DNA of 64,000 bases from Methylovirgula sp. (GCF_037200945.1 NZ_JBBCGP010000001.1:3408501-3472500); one strand, 5' to 3'; positions 26,654 through 34,634 are shown, counted from the stretch's first letter. A program made the numbers and translations. Notes: generated by a model not told the origin, from the sequence alone.

Positions 26654-26962
26654 TCAGACGTCGTCCGGCGTGACGTCGAACAGGCGTTGGAGTTCCCGCG
26701 CCCCATGGACAATGCGGACAACTTCGACGCCTTCACCGGCCAGACGGTAGAGAACCACATAGTTGCCGACGACGAGCGATCTGGCGTTCGGTGCGATCTC
26801 GGGCCGCGCCGGTCCAAGAAGAGGATGAGCCGTCAGGTTTTCGCAGCGCGAGGCGATCTCATCGATAAGCCGATCGGCGGCGGCCAGATTATTCAGGGCA
26901 ATGTGTAGCCAGATATCGTCGAGATCGGCGCGGGCGCGCGGCGTTAAGGTAAGGTGGCCCAT
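26654..26962 (-). CDS. parE: Type II toxin, RelE/ParE family
   Basis: A 102-residue ParE-type toxin. The N-terminal LTLTPRARADLDDIWLHIAL and the C-terminal RSLVVGNYVVLYRLAGEGVE, then VVRIVHGAREL are the conserved ParE blocks. Family members inhibit DNA gyrase or act on ribosomes; the ParD partner makes gyrase more likely. It lies 6 nt downstream of the antitoxin gene, inside the tRNA-Gly element, and may stabilise it against loss. Confidence 0.92.
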   Translation of the reverse strand: MGHLTLTPRARADLDDIWLHIALNNLAAADRLIDEIASRCENLTAHPLLGPARPEIAPNARSLVVGNYVVLYRLAGEGVEVVRIVHGARELQRLFDVTPDDV

Positions 26963-26968
26963 CCAGCC

Positions 26969-27250
26969 TCAGACTTTGCCGGCGCGGGATGATGCGAGCC
27001 GCTCGCGGCCGCGGCGCTTGATGTCGTCTTTATCGAACGGAACGCGTTCGCCGCTCCCCCGCCCTTCCCGCCAGAGCTTGCGCAGCTCCTCAATGGCAGC
27101 AGCCTTCTCTTGACGCGCCTGCTTCCAGGCGCGCAGCGCGTCGCGAATGACCTCGCTGGTCGAGGCATACTCCCCCCTCGCAATCACCCGCCGAATGTCG
27201 TCGGCGAGTTCCGGCGTGAGCGCGATGCTGAGTTTCTCGACAGTCGCCAT
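26969..27250 (-). CDS. parD: Type II antitoxin, ParD family
   Basis: A 93-residue antitoxin. The ribbon-helix-helix DNA-binding part is KLSIALTPELADDIRRVIAR with EYASTSEVIRDALRAWKQ; the C-terminal tail rich in Arg, Lys and Glu wraps the toxin. A perfect inverted repeat 14 nt upstream of its start is the likely operator for autoregulation. It is first in the parD-parE operon. Confidence 0.93.
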   Translation of the reverse strand: MATVEKLSIALTPELADDIRRVIARGEYASTSEVIRDALRAWKQARQEKAAAIEELRKLWREGRGSGERVPFDKDDIKRRGRERLASSRAGKV

Positions 27251-27263
27251 GACATTTATCCGC

Positions 27264-27282
27264 AGTATGACTGGGTCATACT
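27264..27282. promoter_or_regulatory. Probable ParD operator
   Basis: The 19-nt sequence AGTATGACTGGGTCATACT has perfect 8-bp arms around a 3-nt centre and lies directly upstream of parD. Ribbon-helix-helix antitoxins bind such repeats at their own promoters. Confidence 0.7.
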
Positions 27283-27377
27283 ACCGCACCGTGTTCGATA
27301 TTCGCAAGGACTTTTAGCTGACGAGAACTTTTAATGCTCAGCTTCGCTCGATCAGCGGGCGGCGACGCTCGCGGCAT

Positions 27378-28079
27378 TCAGCCGGGTGTTTCGCTCACCG
27401 CCGAGATTAGCGCGCTTCCTAACTTCATAATTGGAAACTCATCCAGCTCCTCGGTACGCTTGAGATGGGAATGCACGTCGTGGCGGCGCAAACGCATGGA
27501 TTTCGGAATTACGTAATCGGCCTTGATTTCGAATTCAGAGCCATAACCTAAGACAATATTCGCGCTCCGAATTACACGTTTTCCCTTTTCGGGCACCATC
27601 TTAGCCAGAACCAAAATGCCCGGGTGCATGATTTCATAAGGCTGTCCTGAATCGGTGTAGACTTCAAGCAACAGAGGGTTGGTTTGTCCCGCGGCCTCGA
27701 TAAGGTTTTTGACGGCTTCACCAAATGTTGTGAAGAGCAGTCTCCGGCAGCTATTTGCAAACAAAGCCCCGGACGATGGACGCCCCGGGTTATGATCGAG
27801 AAAATAATGTTCCTTCCCAGAGAGTTCTGGGATGCCACTGCGCAGACTGTCGGCCATTTGAATCGTTTCAACAGATTGCAACACCAAGTCACTCATGGCG
27901 GTCGCGATCAGCAGCCTTGCCGCATCGGCTGTCGTCATGTGCGGAGCGCTCGGTCCGCGGCCCCCGGTCGTCAAGCGGCCCGCGAGACGTAGATTCCGCG
28001 CATGAAGCGCGACTGTCTTCGCCGGTACGTCCGTGAGTTTGGCCACCAGTTCTATAAGTTCGCCAGACGTTAAAGGCAT
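27378..28079 (-). CDS. Putative winged-helix prophage-type regulator
   Basis: A 233-residue protein (or 242 from ATG 28106). I favour ATG 28077-28079, although the GGGGGGAGG is only one base away. The N-terminal part LTSGELIELVAKLTDVPAKT, then LRLAGRLTTGGRG and PHMTTADAARLLIA resembles the DNA-binding head of a protein family seen in alphaproteobacterial prophages. The C-terminal half has no recognised domain. It is divergent from the 397-residue gene; the palindrome between them fits an autoregulated switch. Function inferred only. Confidence 0.6.
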   Translation of the reverse strand: MPLTSGELIELVAKLTDVPAKTVALHARNLRLAGRLTTGGRGPSAPHMTTADAARLLIATAMSDLVLQSVETIQMADSLRSGIPELSGKEHYFLDHNPGRPSSGALFANSCRRLLFTTFGEAVKNLIEAAGQTNPLLLEVYTDSGQPYEIMHPGILVLAKMVPEKGKRVIRSANIVLGYGSEFEIKADYVIPKSMRLRRHDVHSHLKRTEELDEFPIMKLGSALISAVSETPG

Positions 28080-28154
28080 GCCTCCCCCCGCATATAACCA
28101 AGTCATTCAATGTAACGCACCATCAGATTAAGACGCAAATGGTTGACTCCAACT

Positions 28155-28170
28155 CACTAAACGTTTAGTG
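28155..28170. promoter_or_regulatory. Perfect palindrome in divergent promoter region of the element
   Basis: CACTAAACGTTTAGTG is a perfect 16-bp palindrome between the divergent regulator (start 28079) and the 397-residue gene (start 28223). TATGAT follows at 28172-28177 as a possible -10 box for the plus-strand gene, and TTGACT is at 28143-28148 (spacing 23, too long for an ordinary promoter). Likely an operator. Confidence 0.55.
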
Positions 28171-28222
28171 GTATGATGTAGGCGCTCGATTCGCGCATCC
28201 CACGAAGGTTTTGGAGACAGAA

Positions 28223-29416
28223 ATGGCCTTTGCCCTAAAGTTCCCCGCGGCGCGGACCCGCCTAATTAATGTGCTGGGTGAATTGTTAATGTTTGCGCCG
28301 CTCGACCACATTGCCCGCGTCTGCGAGCAGCTCCAGCACGTTGCCGGGCCTGAGGAGCGCGATAAACTCCTCCTGGCTATGGCGCTTAACGGCCTGGTCG
28401 CCCCGCCTGAGTTTCAAAACCGCCAAACCGAGGTGCAAGCCGAGCACACCGCCCGCAACGCCCGCCAGCGCGCTGGCATCGCCGCTGCGAAGGAGCGCAA
28501 AACCGCCGAAGCGACGAAGAAAACGCCGCCTAACGACGATGGCGAGGACGGCGCGTTGCCGGCGTCGGCGCCCCCCGCCCCGAAGCTGGACCCGCTAAGT
28601 GGCGGGGGCACGATCGCCGTCGAACGCGTAGAACCAAGCCTTGACGATCAGCACGATGTCGCGGGCGAACGGGACGTCTTGGACATTTCATACGATCCAA
28701 TCCTCGCGCCGTCCTATCCGCGGGCGCGGGGCGAAGTCCCCGTCCCGGTGATTGTCACCAGCGAACCGAGCCCCGCCATCCATGCGCGGCGCGAATCGGT
28801 TGCGACCGGCGATCTCCGCGACGGTATTGCGGCGTCAAAGGACCGCAAGTCGGCCGAGGCCCAGAAAGAATCTCCGCCCGATGACGCAGAAGGCGGTTCT
28901 CTGGCCACCCCGCCGCCGCCGGACCCAAATTCGGGACCGATTGGCGGTGGTGCCGCGGTTGCCATCGAGGCAACGAAACAGGATCTGACCAAGCAAAAGT
29001 TGATCGCCGGCGATGCCGTAGTTGCTTCCGACGACGCAGTTTACGCACCCCACCTTCACTCGTCCTTCACCCAGGTTCCGGCCTCGGCGACCGCCAACCC
29101 CGAACCGACCCAGGCCTTGCCTCCGCAGAGTTTGGTGGCCGCCGCCGTCGACCGCTATGACGCCGTGGCCGCAACCGGCGGAAATCGTCTTCCTGTTGCC
29201 GCGACGCCGGCTCGGGCTTCGACCGAGCACCACCGTGGAGAAAAACCGCATGGCCCGCTCGGCACGCTCGAAGGAAGGCCGCTGGCGCAACACGGTAATG
29301 TCGGAAGCTCCACGACTGTTCGTCCGCCCCCGGCTGAGCCGCGTGTTCATCTGAATGTGCCTTCTCGGTCTCATTCCCCTTTTCCGCCGCAGCATCTTGG
29401 CAACCAGAAGGACTAA
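28223..29416 (+). CDS. Unknown protein with a duplicated disordered module
   Basis: A 397-residue protein I do not recognise. ATG 28223 follows GGAG by 6 nt. Residues 1-65 form a helical domain (RTRLINVLGELLMFAPLDHI, EERDKLLLAMALNGLVAPPE). The rest is Ala/Pro/Asp-rich and contains two related modules of about 100 residues, 85-186 and 201-299. Each starts GIAA(A/S)K(E/D)RK(T/S)AEA, then a PP-D-acidic stretch, a GGG-AVE-like block and a VP...EP segment. No membrane span or catalytic motif is visible. It is first in the plus-strand gene row that ends with the integrase, so it belongs to the element. Confidence 0.75.
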   Translation: MAFALKFPAARTRLINVLGELLMFAPLDHIARVCEQLQHVAGPEERDKLLLAMALNGLVAPPEFQNRQTEVQAEHTARNARQRAGIAAAKERKTAEATKKTPPNDDGEDGALPASAPPAPKLDPLSGGGTIAVERVEPSLDDQHDVAGERDVLDISYDPILAPSYPRARGEVPVPVIVTSEPSPAIHARRESVATGDLRDGIAASKDRKSAEAQKESPPDDAEGGSLATPPPPDPNSGPIGGGAAVAIEATKQDLTKQKLIAGDAVVASDDAVYAPHLHSSFTQVPASATANPEPTQALPPQSLVAAAVDRYDAVAATGGNRLPVAATPARASTEHHRGEKPHGPLGTLEGRPLAQHGNVGSSTTVRPPPAEPRVHLNVPSRSHSPFPPQHLGNQKD

Positions 29417-29420
29417 AATC

Positions 29421-29786
29421 ATGCCTGAGCAGAAGAAAGACGCCTCAATCGAAGAACGGACCGGCCTCCCCCGTGAGAAGCAGGCCGAGATGTTCTCTTC
29501 TACGGCAAGTGCCATCTTCGTTGCGGGCATTGATAACCGCGCGCGATCCCAAATCTCGGCGAACGAGGCGGTTGATATGGCCATAAGTCTCATTGGCGAA
29601 GCATTGAGCAAGGGAGCGTTGTTAGAGCTTGAGAAAGCTTCGCAGGATCCGAAAGCGTATGAGCATTTCTATATCCGTGCGCTGAACAATGCGAACAAAC
29701 GTATCAAAGACCACGCCGAGGCGGATCAGAAAGCCGAGATCGCCGCGATCAATCTGCTCACGTCGACGCCGCCAAAGATCGGGTGA
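29421..29786 (+). CDS. Unknown helical protein of the integrated element
   Basis: A 121-residue protein starting MPEQKKDASIEERTGLPREK, 4 nt after the preceding gene. It is predicted by eye to be mostly helical (NEAVDMAISLIGEALSKGAL, HFYIRALNNANKRIKDHAEA) and soluble. No family recognised. Tight spacing suggests co-expression with the 397-residue protein, so the two may be partners. Confidence 0.7.
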   Translation: MPEQKKDASIEERTGLPREKQAEMFSSTASAIFVAGIDNRARSQISANEAVDMAISLIGEALSKGALLELEKASQDPKAYEHFYIRALNNANKRIKDHAEADQKAEIAAINLLTSTPPKIG

Positions 29787-29874
29787 TTCTCTACAGCGTT
29801 CTCGTCATGAAAAAGGGTCCGACTATGGAAGCGCCGCCGCGAAGGCTTTGGTTCAATTCGGGGGAACCGTCCCA

Positions 29875-29952
29875 ATGAGCGAGGTTGAGCTCACAGAGTC
29901 TGCTGGCACAAAAGTTCGTTGCGTCTGCGGCCGGCGCGATGGGAGGCTCTAA
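29875..29952 (+). CDS. Possible tiny ORF before the HTH gene
   Basis: A 25-codon frame (MSEVELTESAGTKVRCVCGR and five more residues) ends 2 nt before the GTG of the next gene. Its VRCVCG pair of cysteines is suggestive of a Com-like zinc knuckle, but length and lack of a clear ribosome binding site make coding uncertain. Confidence 0.3.
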   Translation: MSEVELTESAGTKVRCVCGRRDGRL

Positions 29953-29954
29953 GC

Positions 29955-30236
29955 GTGCTGCGTTTTCGCGTCGACCCCCGCGATATGCCGGCCGAGAAGG
30001 TCGCCCGCCGCCTCGGGCTTTCGGTCGCTCGCTTCGACCAAGTGCTAGAACGCCTGTATTCTCGCGGGTTTCCCCGCCCGGACCCCGACACCGGAATGCA
30101 CGATAGCAAAGCCGTCGAATTATGGATGGATGCCCGTTCCGGCTTGACCGCGACCACCTCGGGGCGCGAACCTCCAGGCAGTATCAGGGCGCGTCTTGGG
30201 GTATGGGATGGGGGAAAAGCGAGACAGGGTGATTAA
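29955..30236 (+). CDS. Small HTH/excisionase-like protein
   Basis: A 93-residue protein starting at GTG 29955 with GGGAGG upstream. The N-terminal LRFRVDPRDMPAEKVARRLG, then LSVARFDQVLERLYSRGFPR, PDPDTGMHDSKAVELWMDAR, is a helix-turn-helix pattern found beside integrases in Hyphomicrobiales prophages and islands. Likely a recombination directionality factor or regulator. Its end overlaps the integrase start by 29 nt, implying coupled translation. Confidence 0.7.
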   Translation: MLRFRVDPRDMPAEKVARRLGLSVARFDQVLERLYSRGFPRPDPDTGMHDSKAVELWMDARSGLTATTSGREPPGSIRARLGVWDGGKARQGD

Positions 30237-31410
30237 GATCCCCTACACCCGCGTGATCGCCGGTGTTCGATATTTCGAGCCGCGCGGCCGCATGGTGCAG
30301 ATGGGCTTTAAGCCCTGCTCGCTCGGCCCAGACTGCGATCGAGCCCGCAAGGCGGCCTGGACCCTTTACGAGCGATGGAACGCAGACCGCAAAGGCAAGC
30401 CGGCAAAAAAACAGCAGTCGCGCGGCGAGGAAGCGCGCGAGACGACGTGCCTCGCCCAAATCTATCCCCCCGACTCGATCGGCGAAGCGTGGCAACGCTG
30501 GGTCCAGACCAGCGAATGGAGGCGGCTGGCACCGTCGACGCGCCATAAGATCTGGTGGGAGGCCTGGGTCAAGCGCATCGAACCGATTTTCGCGACATCG
30601 CATCCTGACGCCGTAACTCTCGAGGATATTTCGGAGTGGAGGCAGCAGATCGAGCGCGCCAGCGGCCTTGATGCGGCCCATAAGGCCTTAAAAACATGGC
30701 GGGCATTCTGGCGGAAGATGGTCGCGCTTCGCTACACGACGCTTTCCGATCCCTCGATCGGAGTGGTCAACACCGAACCGAAGCCGCGAAACCAACGTCT
30801 ATCGCACGGCGAAGTCGTCGTACGCGCGAAAGCGGCGTGGCGTGCCGGCTATCATGGCCTCGCCTGTATCATCATGGTGCTTTTCGATACCGGCTTCGCG
30901 CCGGTTGATGCTCGAACACTCCGTGGCCGACACCTCTCAATCGATCCGAAAAACGGACGCTTCTTTATGGACCGCTCACAGGAAGGCCGGCAAAAGACCG
31001 GGGTCCCGGTTATCGGAACGCTCTCAAAGTTTGGCGATCATCTCGTGCGTCGCTATTTTGAGATGCGCGGGATCGTCACCGGCGTCGAGCTACACCCGGA
31101 GACAGTCCTGTTTTGCATGCGCAGCGGCGTCCCGTATGGCGAAAGCCGGATGGCTGGCGACTACGCCACCGTGCGCGCTATGGTCGATAAATCAGATCTC
31201 CGGCAGCTTCGCGACATGCGCCGGTCCGGGGTGATCGAAGTCTTCACCGGCGGCGACGAGAAGGGCGCGAGCCTTTCCACGGAGAAATTCGGCAACTCGA
31301 TCGACCGCTCTAACCGGCTGTTCAAAACCTACAATCCCGTCGATCTGGAGAAGGTCCGTCAAGCCGATGCGGCGCGCATTGAAGGTAGGCGGCGTCGGAA
31401 CAAAGGCTGA
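30208..31410 (+). CDS. Tyrosine-type integrase
   Basis: A 400-residue site-specific recombinase. After an N-terminal arm-binding segment and a core-binding helical domain (about residues 95-185), the catalytic domain has the first arginine in PVDARTLRGRHL, a lysine in GRQKTGVPV, the second arginine in RQLRDMRRSG (the usual H of HxxR replaced) and the tyrosine in RLFKTYNPVD. ATG 30208 chosen; the frame extends to a TTG at 30196. It ends 75 nt from the 3' end of tRNA-Gly, whose duplicated segment marks the integration site, so this enzyme probably inserted the element. Confidence 0.9.
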   Translation: MGEKRDRVIKIPYTRVIAGVRYFEPRGRMVQMGFKPCSLGPDCDRARKAAWTLYERWNADRKGKPAKKQQSRGEEARETTCLAQIYPPDSIGEAWQRWVQTSEWRRLAPSTRHKIWWEAWVKRIEPIFATSHPDAVTLEDISEWRQQIERASGLDAAHKALKTWRAFWRKMVALRYTTLSDPSIGVVNTEPKPRNQRLSHGEVVVRAKAAWRAGYHGLACIIMVLFDTGFAPVDARTLRGRHLSIDPKNGRFFMDRSQEGRQKTGVPVIGTLSKFGDHLVRRYFEMRGIVTGVELHPETVLFCMRSGVPYGESRMAGDYATVRAMVDKSDLRQLRDMRRSGVIEVFTGGDEKGASLSTEKFGNSIDRSNRLFKTYNPVDLEKVRQADAARIEGRRRRNKG

Positions 31411-31485
31411 ATGGTTCTTCCGAATTTGCGACCAAATTCGGAAAAATTCCGTTTTCACATCATGCAGTAAGCACTTGATTTTGCT

Positions 31486-31559
31486 TGGAGCGGGTGAAGG
31501 GAATCGAACCCTCGTATTCAGCTTGGAAGGCTGCTGCTCTACCATTGAGCTACACCCGC
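31486..31559 (-). tRNA. tRNA-Gly (anticodon TCC)
   Basis: A complete cloverleaf on the minus strand: acceptor GCGGGTG with CACCCGC, D loop AATGGTA, anticodon loop CTTCCAA, T loop TTCGATT, encoded CCA. Its 3' half is the att site of the neighbouring element; the gene itself was restored intact by the integrated copy. Confidence 0.96.
31502..31527 (-). repeat. att core copy inside tRNA-Gly
   Basis: These 26 nt, spanning the anticodon loop to T loop of tRNA-Gly, are identical to 26234-26259. The pair brackets the integrase-bearing element. Confidence 0.85.
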
Positions 31560-31643
31560 GCGCGGCGGACTATGCTATGGCGCCAAAGTCATTGCAACCG
31601 GCGCCGGCGCAAGCTCGCAGACGCGGCGCGAACGAGGAATAAT

Positions 31644-31880
31644 ATGCGACACACGTCAGTCATGCTGGGCATTATCTTTTGTCTGGGGAACGCAATCATG
31701 CCGGCCCTCGCCCAGACCGCCGCCGACAAAGACACGACGATCCGCACCACCATCATCATGAGGTCGAAGGCCAGCGAGTGTCCCGCCGGTTTCACGATCT
31801 TCCAAATGAACTCCGGCAAGAAGCTGCCGCTCGCCCCGACAATCTGTTTCGTGCGCACGCCGAAACCAGCGAAGGGCTAG
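31644..31880 (+). CDS. Small secreted protein of unknown function
   Basis: A 78-residue preprotein with signal peptide MRHTSVMLGIIFCLGNAIMP (cleavage after ALAQ) and GAGG ahead of the ATG. The mature part contains two cysteines (SECPAGFTIFQMNSGKKLPL, then ICFVRT). No family recognised. It is the first gene outside the integrated element. Confidence 0.65.
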   Translation: MRHTSVMLGIIFCLGNAIMPALAQTAADKDTTIRTTIIMRSKASECPAGFTIFQMNSGKKLPLAPTICFVRTPKPAKG

Positions 31881-31953
31881 CGAACCGCGAAGCCTCGTCG
31901 CGTCACGTAAGGTTCATGATCGCAACCTAAGCAGGAGCAGCGGGAGGTGCCCT

Positions 31954-32190
31954 ATGTCTGATATCGCTATCGAACTCGACCAACTTCAAGTCGCATATAA
32001 AGCCGCTGTCGAAGCTTGGATTGCCGCCATCCGGGAAGAAGAGACGCTGGTTTCATCCGCGCCGCAATCGATCGAAGATCTGGATGCCTGGGAAGACGCG
32101 CATTTCAAGGAAGACGATGCGCGCAACAAGGTCATCGACGCCAAGCATCAACTCGAAGACGCGCTGCGGGAAAAATTCTTCAAGTTCTGA
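31954..32190 (+). CDS. Small acidic helical protein of unknown function
   Basis: A 78-residue soluble protein, mostly helical and acidic (MSDIAIELDQLQVAYKAAVE, then DARNKVIDAKHQLEDALREK), with a strong GGAGG site. Coiled-coil spacing suggests self-association. Function unknown. Confidence 0.7.
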   Translation: MSDIAIELDQLQVAYKAAVEAWIAAIREEETLVSSAPQSIEDLDAWEDAHFKEDDARNKVIDAKHQLEDALREKFFKF

Positions 32191-32325
32191 GGAATCGTGG
32201 CCGCGCGGAGCGGATTTTGGCCGCTTTCACAATAATTTGCTGGTCCATTCCATCGGAATTCGTATTTGAGTGATTTCAGGTCTGCGCGTTGGCGCGGCCT
32301 GAGAAATCTGGAATGGAGCATATTC

Positions 32326-32553
32326 ATGAAGAAGCTGATCGCGGCCGCCTTGTTCGCCTCTCTTATCGTTTCGCCGGCCTTTGCAGAGAGCTTCTCTCTG
32401 ATCAAGGACACGGTTGGCAATTGCGCCGCCGTCGTTACGTCTCATAACGGCTATCCGGGCATGAAGGTCGTCAGCGACAAGACGTTCTCGTCCTGGGACG
32501 ACGCCAGCAAGGCGCTCGATAGCGTGAAAGTTTGCAAGACTTTCGTCCGCTAA
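32326..32553 (+). CDS. Small secreted protein of unknown function
   Basis: A 75-residue preprotein: signal peptide MKKLIAAALFASLIVSPAFA, then a compact domain with two cysteines (DTVGNCAAVVTSHNGYPGMK and VKVCKTFVR). GGAG precedes ATG 32326. A hairpin terminator follows the stop. No family recognised. Confidence 0.7.
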   Translation: MKKLIAAALFASLIVSPAFAESFSLIKDTVGNCAAVVTSHNGYPGMKVVSDKTFSSWDDASKALDSVKVCKTFVR

Positions 32554-32565
32554 CAAATCGATGGG

Positions 32566-32584
32566 ACCGCCGCTTGCCGGCGGT
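32566..32584 (+). terminator. Hairpin terminator after small secreted protein gene
   Basis: ACCGCCG and CGGCGGT pair around a 5-nt loop 13 nt after the stop codon, followed by a pyrimidine-rich but T-poor tail (TCCTTCCTT). Confidence 0.5.
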
Positions 32585-32617
32585 TCCTTCCTTGGGCGCT
32601 TAATTCCGTTGACCGGC

Positions 32618-33436
32618 TCAAGAGTGCCGCAAAAAGAAGCTGATCACCACGCCCGCAATGAGCGCCAGGAATGACAATAAGGCCATCGCCGGCACGGACG
32701 GCCGTGTAGGCCCGCCTGCCCCCATAGACATTTCAGTTTTGACGCCCGGCATATCCATCCCGGCCATGACGTTCGCAGCCACGGCGGCAGGACGGACGGT
32801 CATCATCCCGTGTTTGAGATGGTTGGCGACCAGCCACCAATTCATCGGATAGGCAACAATAAAGCCGACAAGAAGCCCCATCGACATGACGAACCAGAAG
32901 GCTGGCGCCAGCGGATTCTCCGCAGAGGCAATATGCGCTCTGAGGGCCGCCACCGTCGGGAGCATTCCGGCCATCAAGAGATTCATCGACAGCAGTTCCG
33001 CGATGAACGTGGCCGCCAGAGCGCGGCGATAAGAGCCCCCCAAAGTCGCGCGCATGAACAGGGATTGGAAAATCGTCCAGCCAAAAGCGAAGCCCAGAAC
33101 ATATTCGACGATGATTTCGGTCAATCCCGTGAGGCTGAGGACGCTCGAAAGCACGGCACCGGCGAGAATGCCGAGGCCATCGCCAGCCACGCAATGCATC
33201 GTCGAGCCCAACGTCTGCCGCCAGCGCACGGCCGTGTAGCGTTCGTGCAGACCGGGCAAGGGTTCGCGGCAACCGAGGACGTAAAGGAATGCGCCGACGA
33301 CCCCGGCATAGGCAGTCAATAACAAAAATCCCCACTTCAGCACCGGTGATTCCGGCGTAGAGCGAATGTCGATCGCCACGAAGAGCAGCGCCAGCCCCGT
33401 CATCAGGAACCACAGCAGCATCACGCCATCCAACAT
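32618..33436 (-). CDS. DUF4396 membrane protein
   Basis: A 272-residue protein with about seven membrane helices, of the DUF4396 family. Characteristic are the segment YPMNWWLVANHLKHGMMTVR and repeated Met/His residues (TEMSMGAG, AGMDMPGV) near the C-terminus, suggestive of copper handling. DUF4396 genes are often near copper-resistance genes, but none are visible here. The neighbouring genes are divergent or convergent, so it is a single transcription unit. Confidence 0.75.
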   Translation of the reverse strand: MLDGVMLLWFLMTGLALLFVAIDIRSTPESPVLKWGFLLLTAYAGVVGAFLYVLGCREPLPGLHERYTAVRWRQTLGSTMHCVAGDGLGILAGAVLSSVLSLTGLTEIIVEYVLGFAFGWTIFQSLFMRATLGGSYRRALAATFIAELLSMNLLMAGMLPTVAALRAHIASAENPLAPAFWFVMSMGLLVGFIVAYPMNWWLVANHLKHGMMTVRPAAVAANVMAGMDMPGVKTEMSMGAGGPTRPSVPAMALLSFLALIAGVVISFFLRHS

Positions 33437-33770
33437 CGAACTCTCCTGCTTCGAAGTGGCTCAGTGCCAGCGCCCTTTTTGAAAACCTTTTGTAATCAGA
33501 TGATTTTGGGGCGAAGGCTGCAACATGAAAAATCGAGCAGCCCGACTCAGTCCATTCCCGAAATACCGAGAAAATTAAATAAGGAGACGCGACTCGAACC
33601 CGTGAAGGCGCGTGCCCGGCCCCCAAACAGCATGGCCACACCTTATGGGGCGCGGCCCGGCGCCGATAACGTGGCTTCATTGGCTCTATTTAGCTCCCAA
33701 ACGTCGTAAGATCGGTCCAGGCCAGCTCCCGGAACCACAGAAGCTCAGCGAAATTGGATGGCGCAAGAAA
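33437..33770. other. Intergenic region, no gene recognised
   Basis: These 334 nt contain no coding frame I can support. Around 33577-33605, read on the minus strand, ACGGGTTCGAGTCGCGT resembles an isolated tRNA T-arm with one mismatch, but no further cloverleaf can be drawn. Confidence 0.5.
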
Positions 33771-34634
33771 ATGTCGGACAATACGCAGAACGATGCGATT
33801 GATAATGACGGGGCGGCGCCGGTCGCGGCTGGCGCCCCCAGCGCTATCACGCGCGTCCTCGCGCATGCGATCCATGTTGGCGACCGTATCGACGCCACGG
33901 GCATTGCGCGCGGCGACATGATCGCAACCGTGCCGTTCGCGACGCGGCTCTCCGCGACCAAATTCATCGCGCTCTACCGCTTCGGCGTGGTCGTCTTTGC
34001 CGGTTTGAGTCCGGCCGAGGAAAAAGGCTTTCTCGAGAGAATCGCGGGAAGAATTTCCGGCCGGACGGACGACAAAAACGAAGAAACCGCCGCGCTCGAA
34101 ATCCGCGCCGATTATGAGGATCGCGTCCAGCCCGGCGGCCCCGTCGAAATCCCCGATCTTTCACCCGCGCGCTTTCTTGTCGTCGCCGATGCTTTGGCAA
34201 AATCGGTATCGCTGGCGCGCGACGAGAACAAGCTCGGCGGCGTCTTCGACGCGATCGAGCCCTTCGCCGTCGCACTGGCGCGCACCGGCCGCGCGCCCTG
34301 GAACCGGCGCTCGATGCTCAAGCTGATTGGGCAGGCGCTCATCGCGCAGCATCGGATTTCCGGTCGCGTCGCGGTGGAGGAAAAGCCGGATATCCTTTGG
34401 GACCACCCCAGCCTCGAACGGCTCTATGCCAGGCTCGAAGACGAGTATGAACTGAACGAGCGCGCCAAGGCGGTGACGCAAAAGCTCAATGTGATTGTCG
34501 AAACCGGCCAGACTCTCACCGACATTTTGGACGTCGATCGCTCCGCCCGGCTCGAGGCAATCATCGTCGCTCTCATTTTTGCCGAGACCTTAGTGGCGCT
34601 GGTGCAGATTTTTCTGGTCCACGGGCACGGCTGA
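33771..34634 (+). CDS. RMND1/DUF155 family membrane-anchored protein
   Basis: A 287-residue protein of the RMD1/RMND1 (DUF155) family. The core has ATKFIALYRFGVVVFAGLSP, DLSPARFLVVADALAKSVSL and, near the C-terminus, LEDEYELNERAKAVTQKLNV before a single membrane anchor (AIIVALIFAETLVALVQIFL). Mitochondrial homologues are required for translation or organelle maintenance; bacterial function is unknown. ATG 33771 (MSDNTQNDAID) is preferred over a longer frame from 33612. Confidence 0.85.
   Translation: MSDNTQNDAIDNDGAAPVAAGAPSAITRVLAHAIHVGDRIDATGIARGDMIATVPFATRLSATKFIALYRFGVVVFAGLSPAEEKGFLERIAGRISGRTDDKNEETAALEIRADYEDRVQPGGPVEIPDLSPARFLVVADALAKSVSLARDENKLGGVFDAIEPFAVALARTGRAPWNRRSMLKLIGQALIAQHRISGRVAVEEKPDILWDHPSLERLYARLEDEYELNERAKAVTQKLNVIVETGQTLTDILDVDRSARLEAIIVALIFAETLVALVQIFLVHGHG

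Larger units (their letters stand above)
26234..31527 (+). mobile_element. Small integrated element at tRNA-Gly(TCC)
   Basis: About 5.3 kb bounded by a 26-bp direct repeat of tRNA-Gly sequence. It carries, left to right, a transposase remnant, ParE-ParD, a winged-helix-like regulator, a 397-residue repeat-containing protein, a 121-residue protein, a small HTH protein and a tyrosine integrase ending 75 nt from the intact tRNA. This is the textbook form of a tRNA-integrated island. No capsid, terminase, relaxase or replication gene was recognised, so it may be a decayed or satellite element, or a cargo island. Confidence 0.8.

Noticed and set aside
29875..29952. Com-like zinc knuckle mini-gene
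   Set aside because: Kept only as a low-confidence ORF; two cysteines in 25 residues are not enough to claim a translational activator.
33577..33605. tRNA T-arm-like sequence
   Set aside because: Only the T stem-loop can be drawn, with a mismatch; no anticodon arm or acceptor, so it is not called a tRNA or att site.
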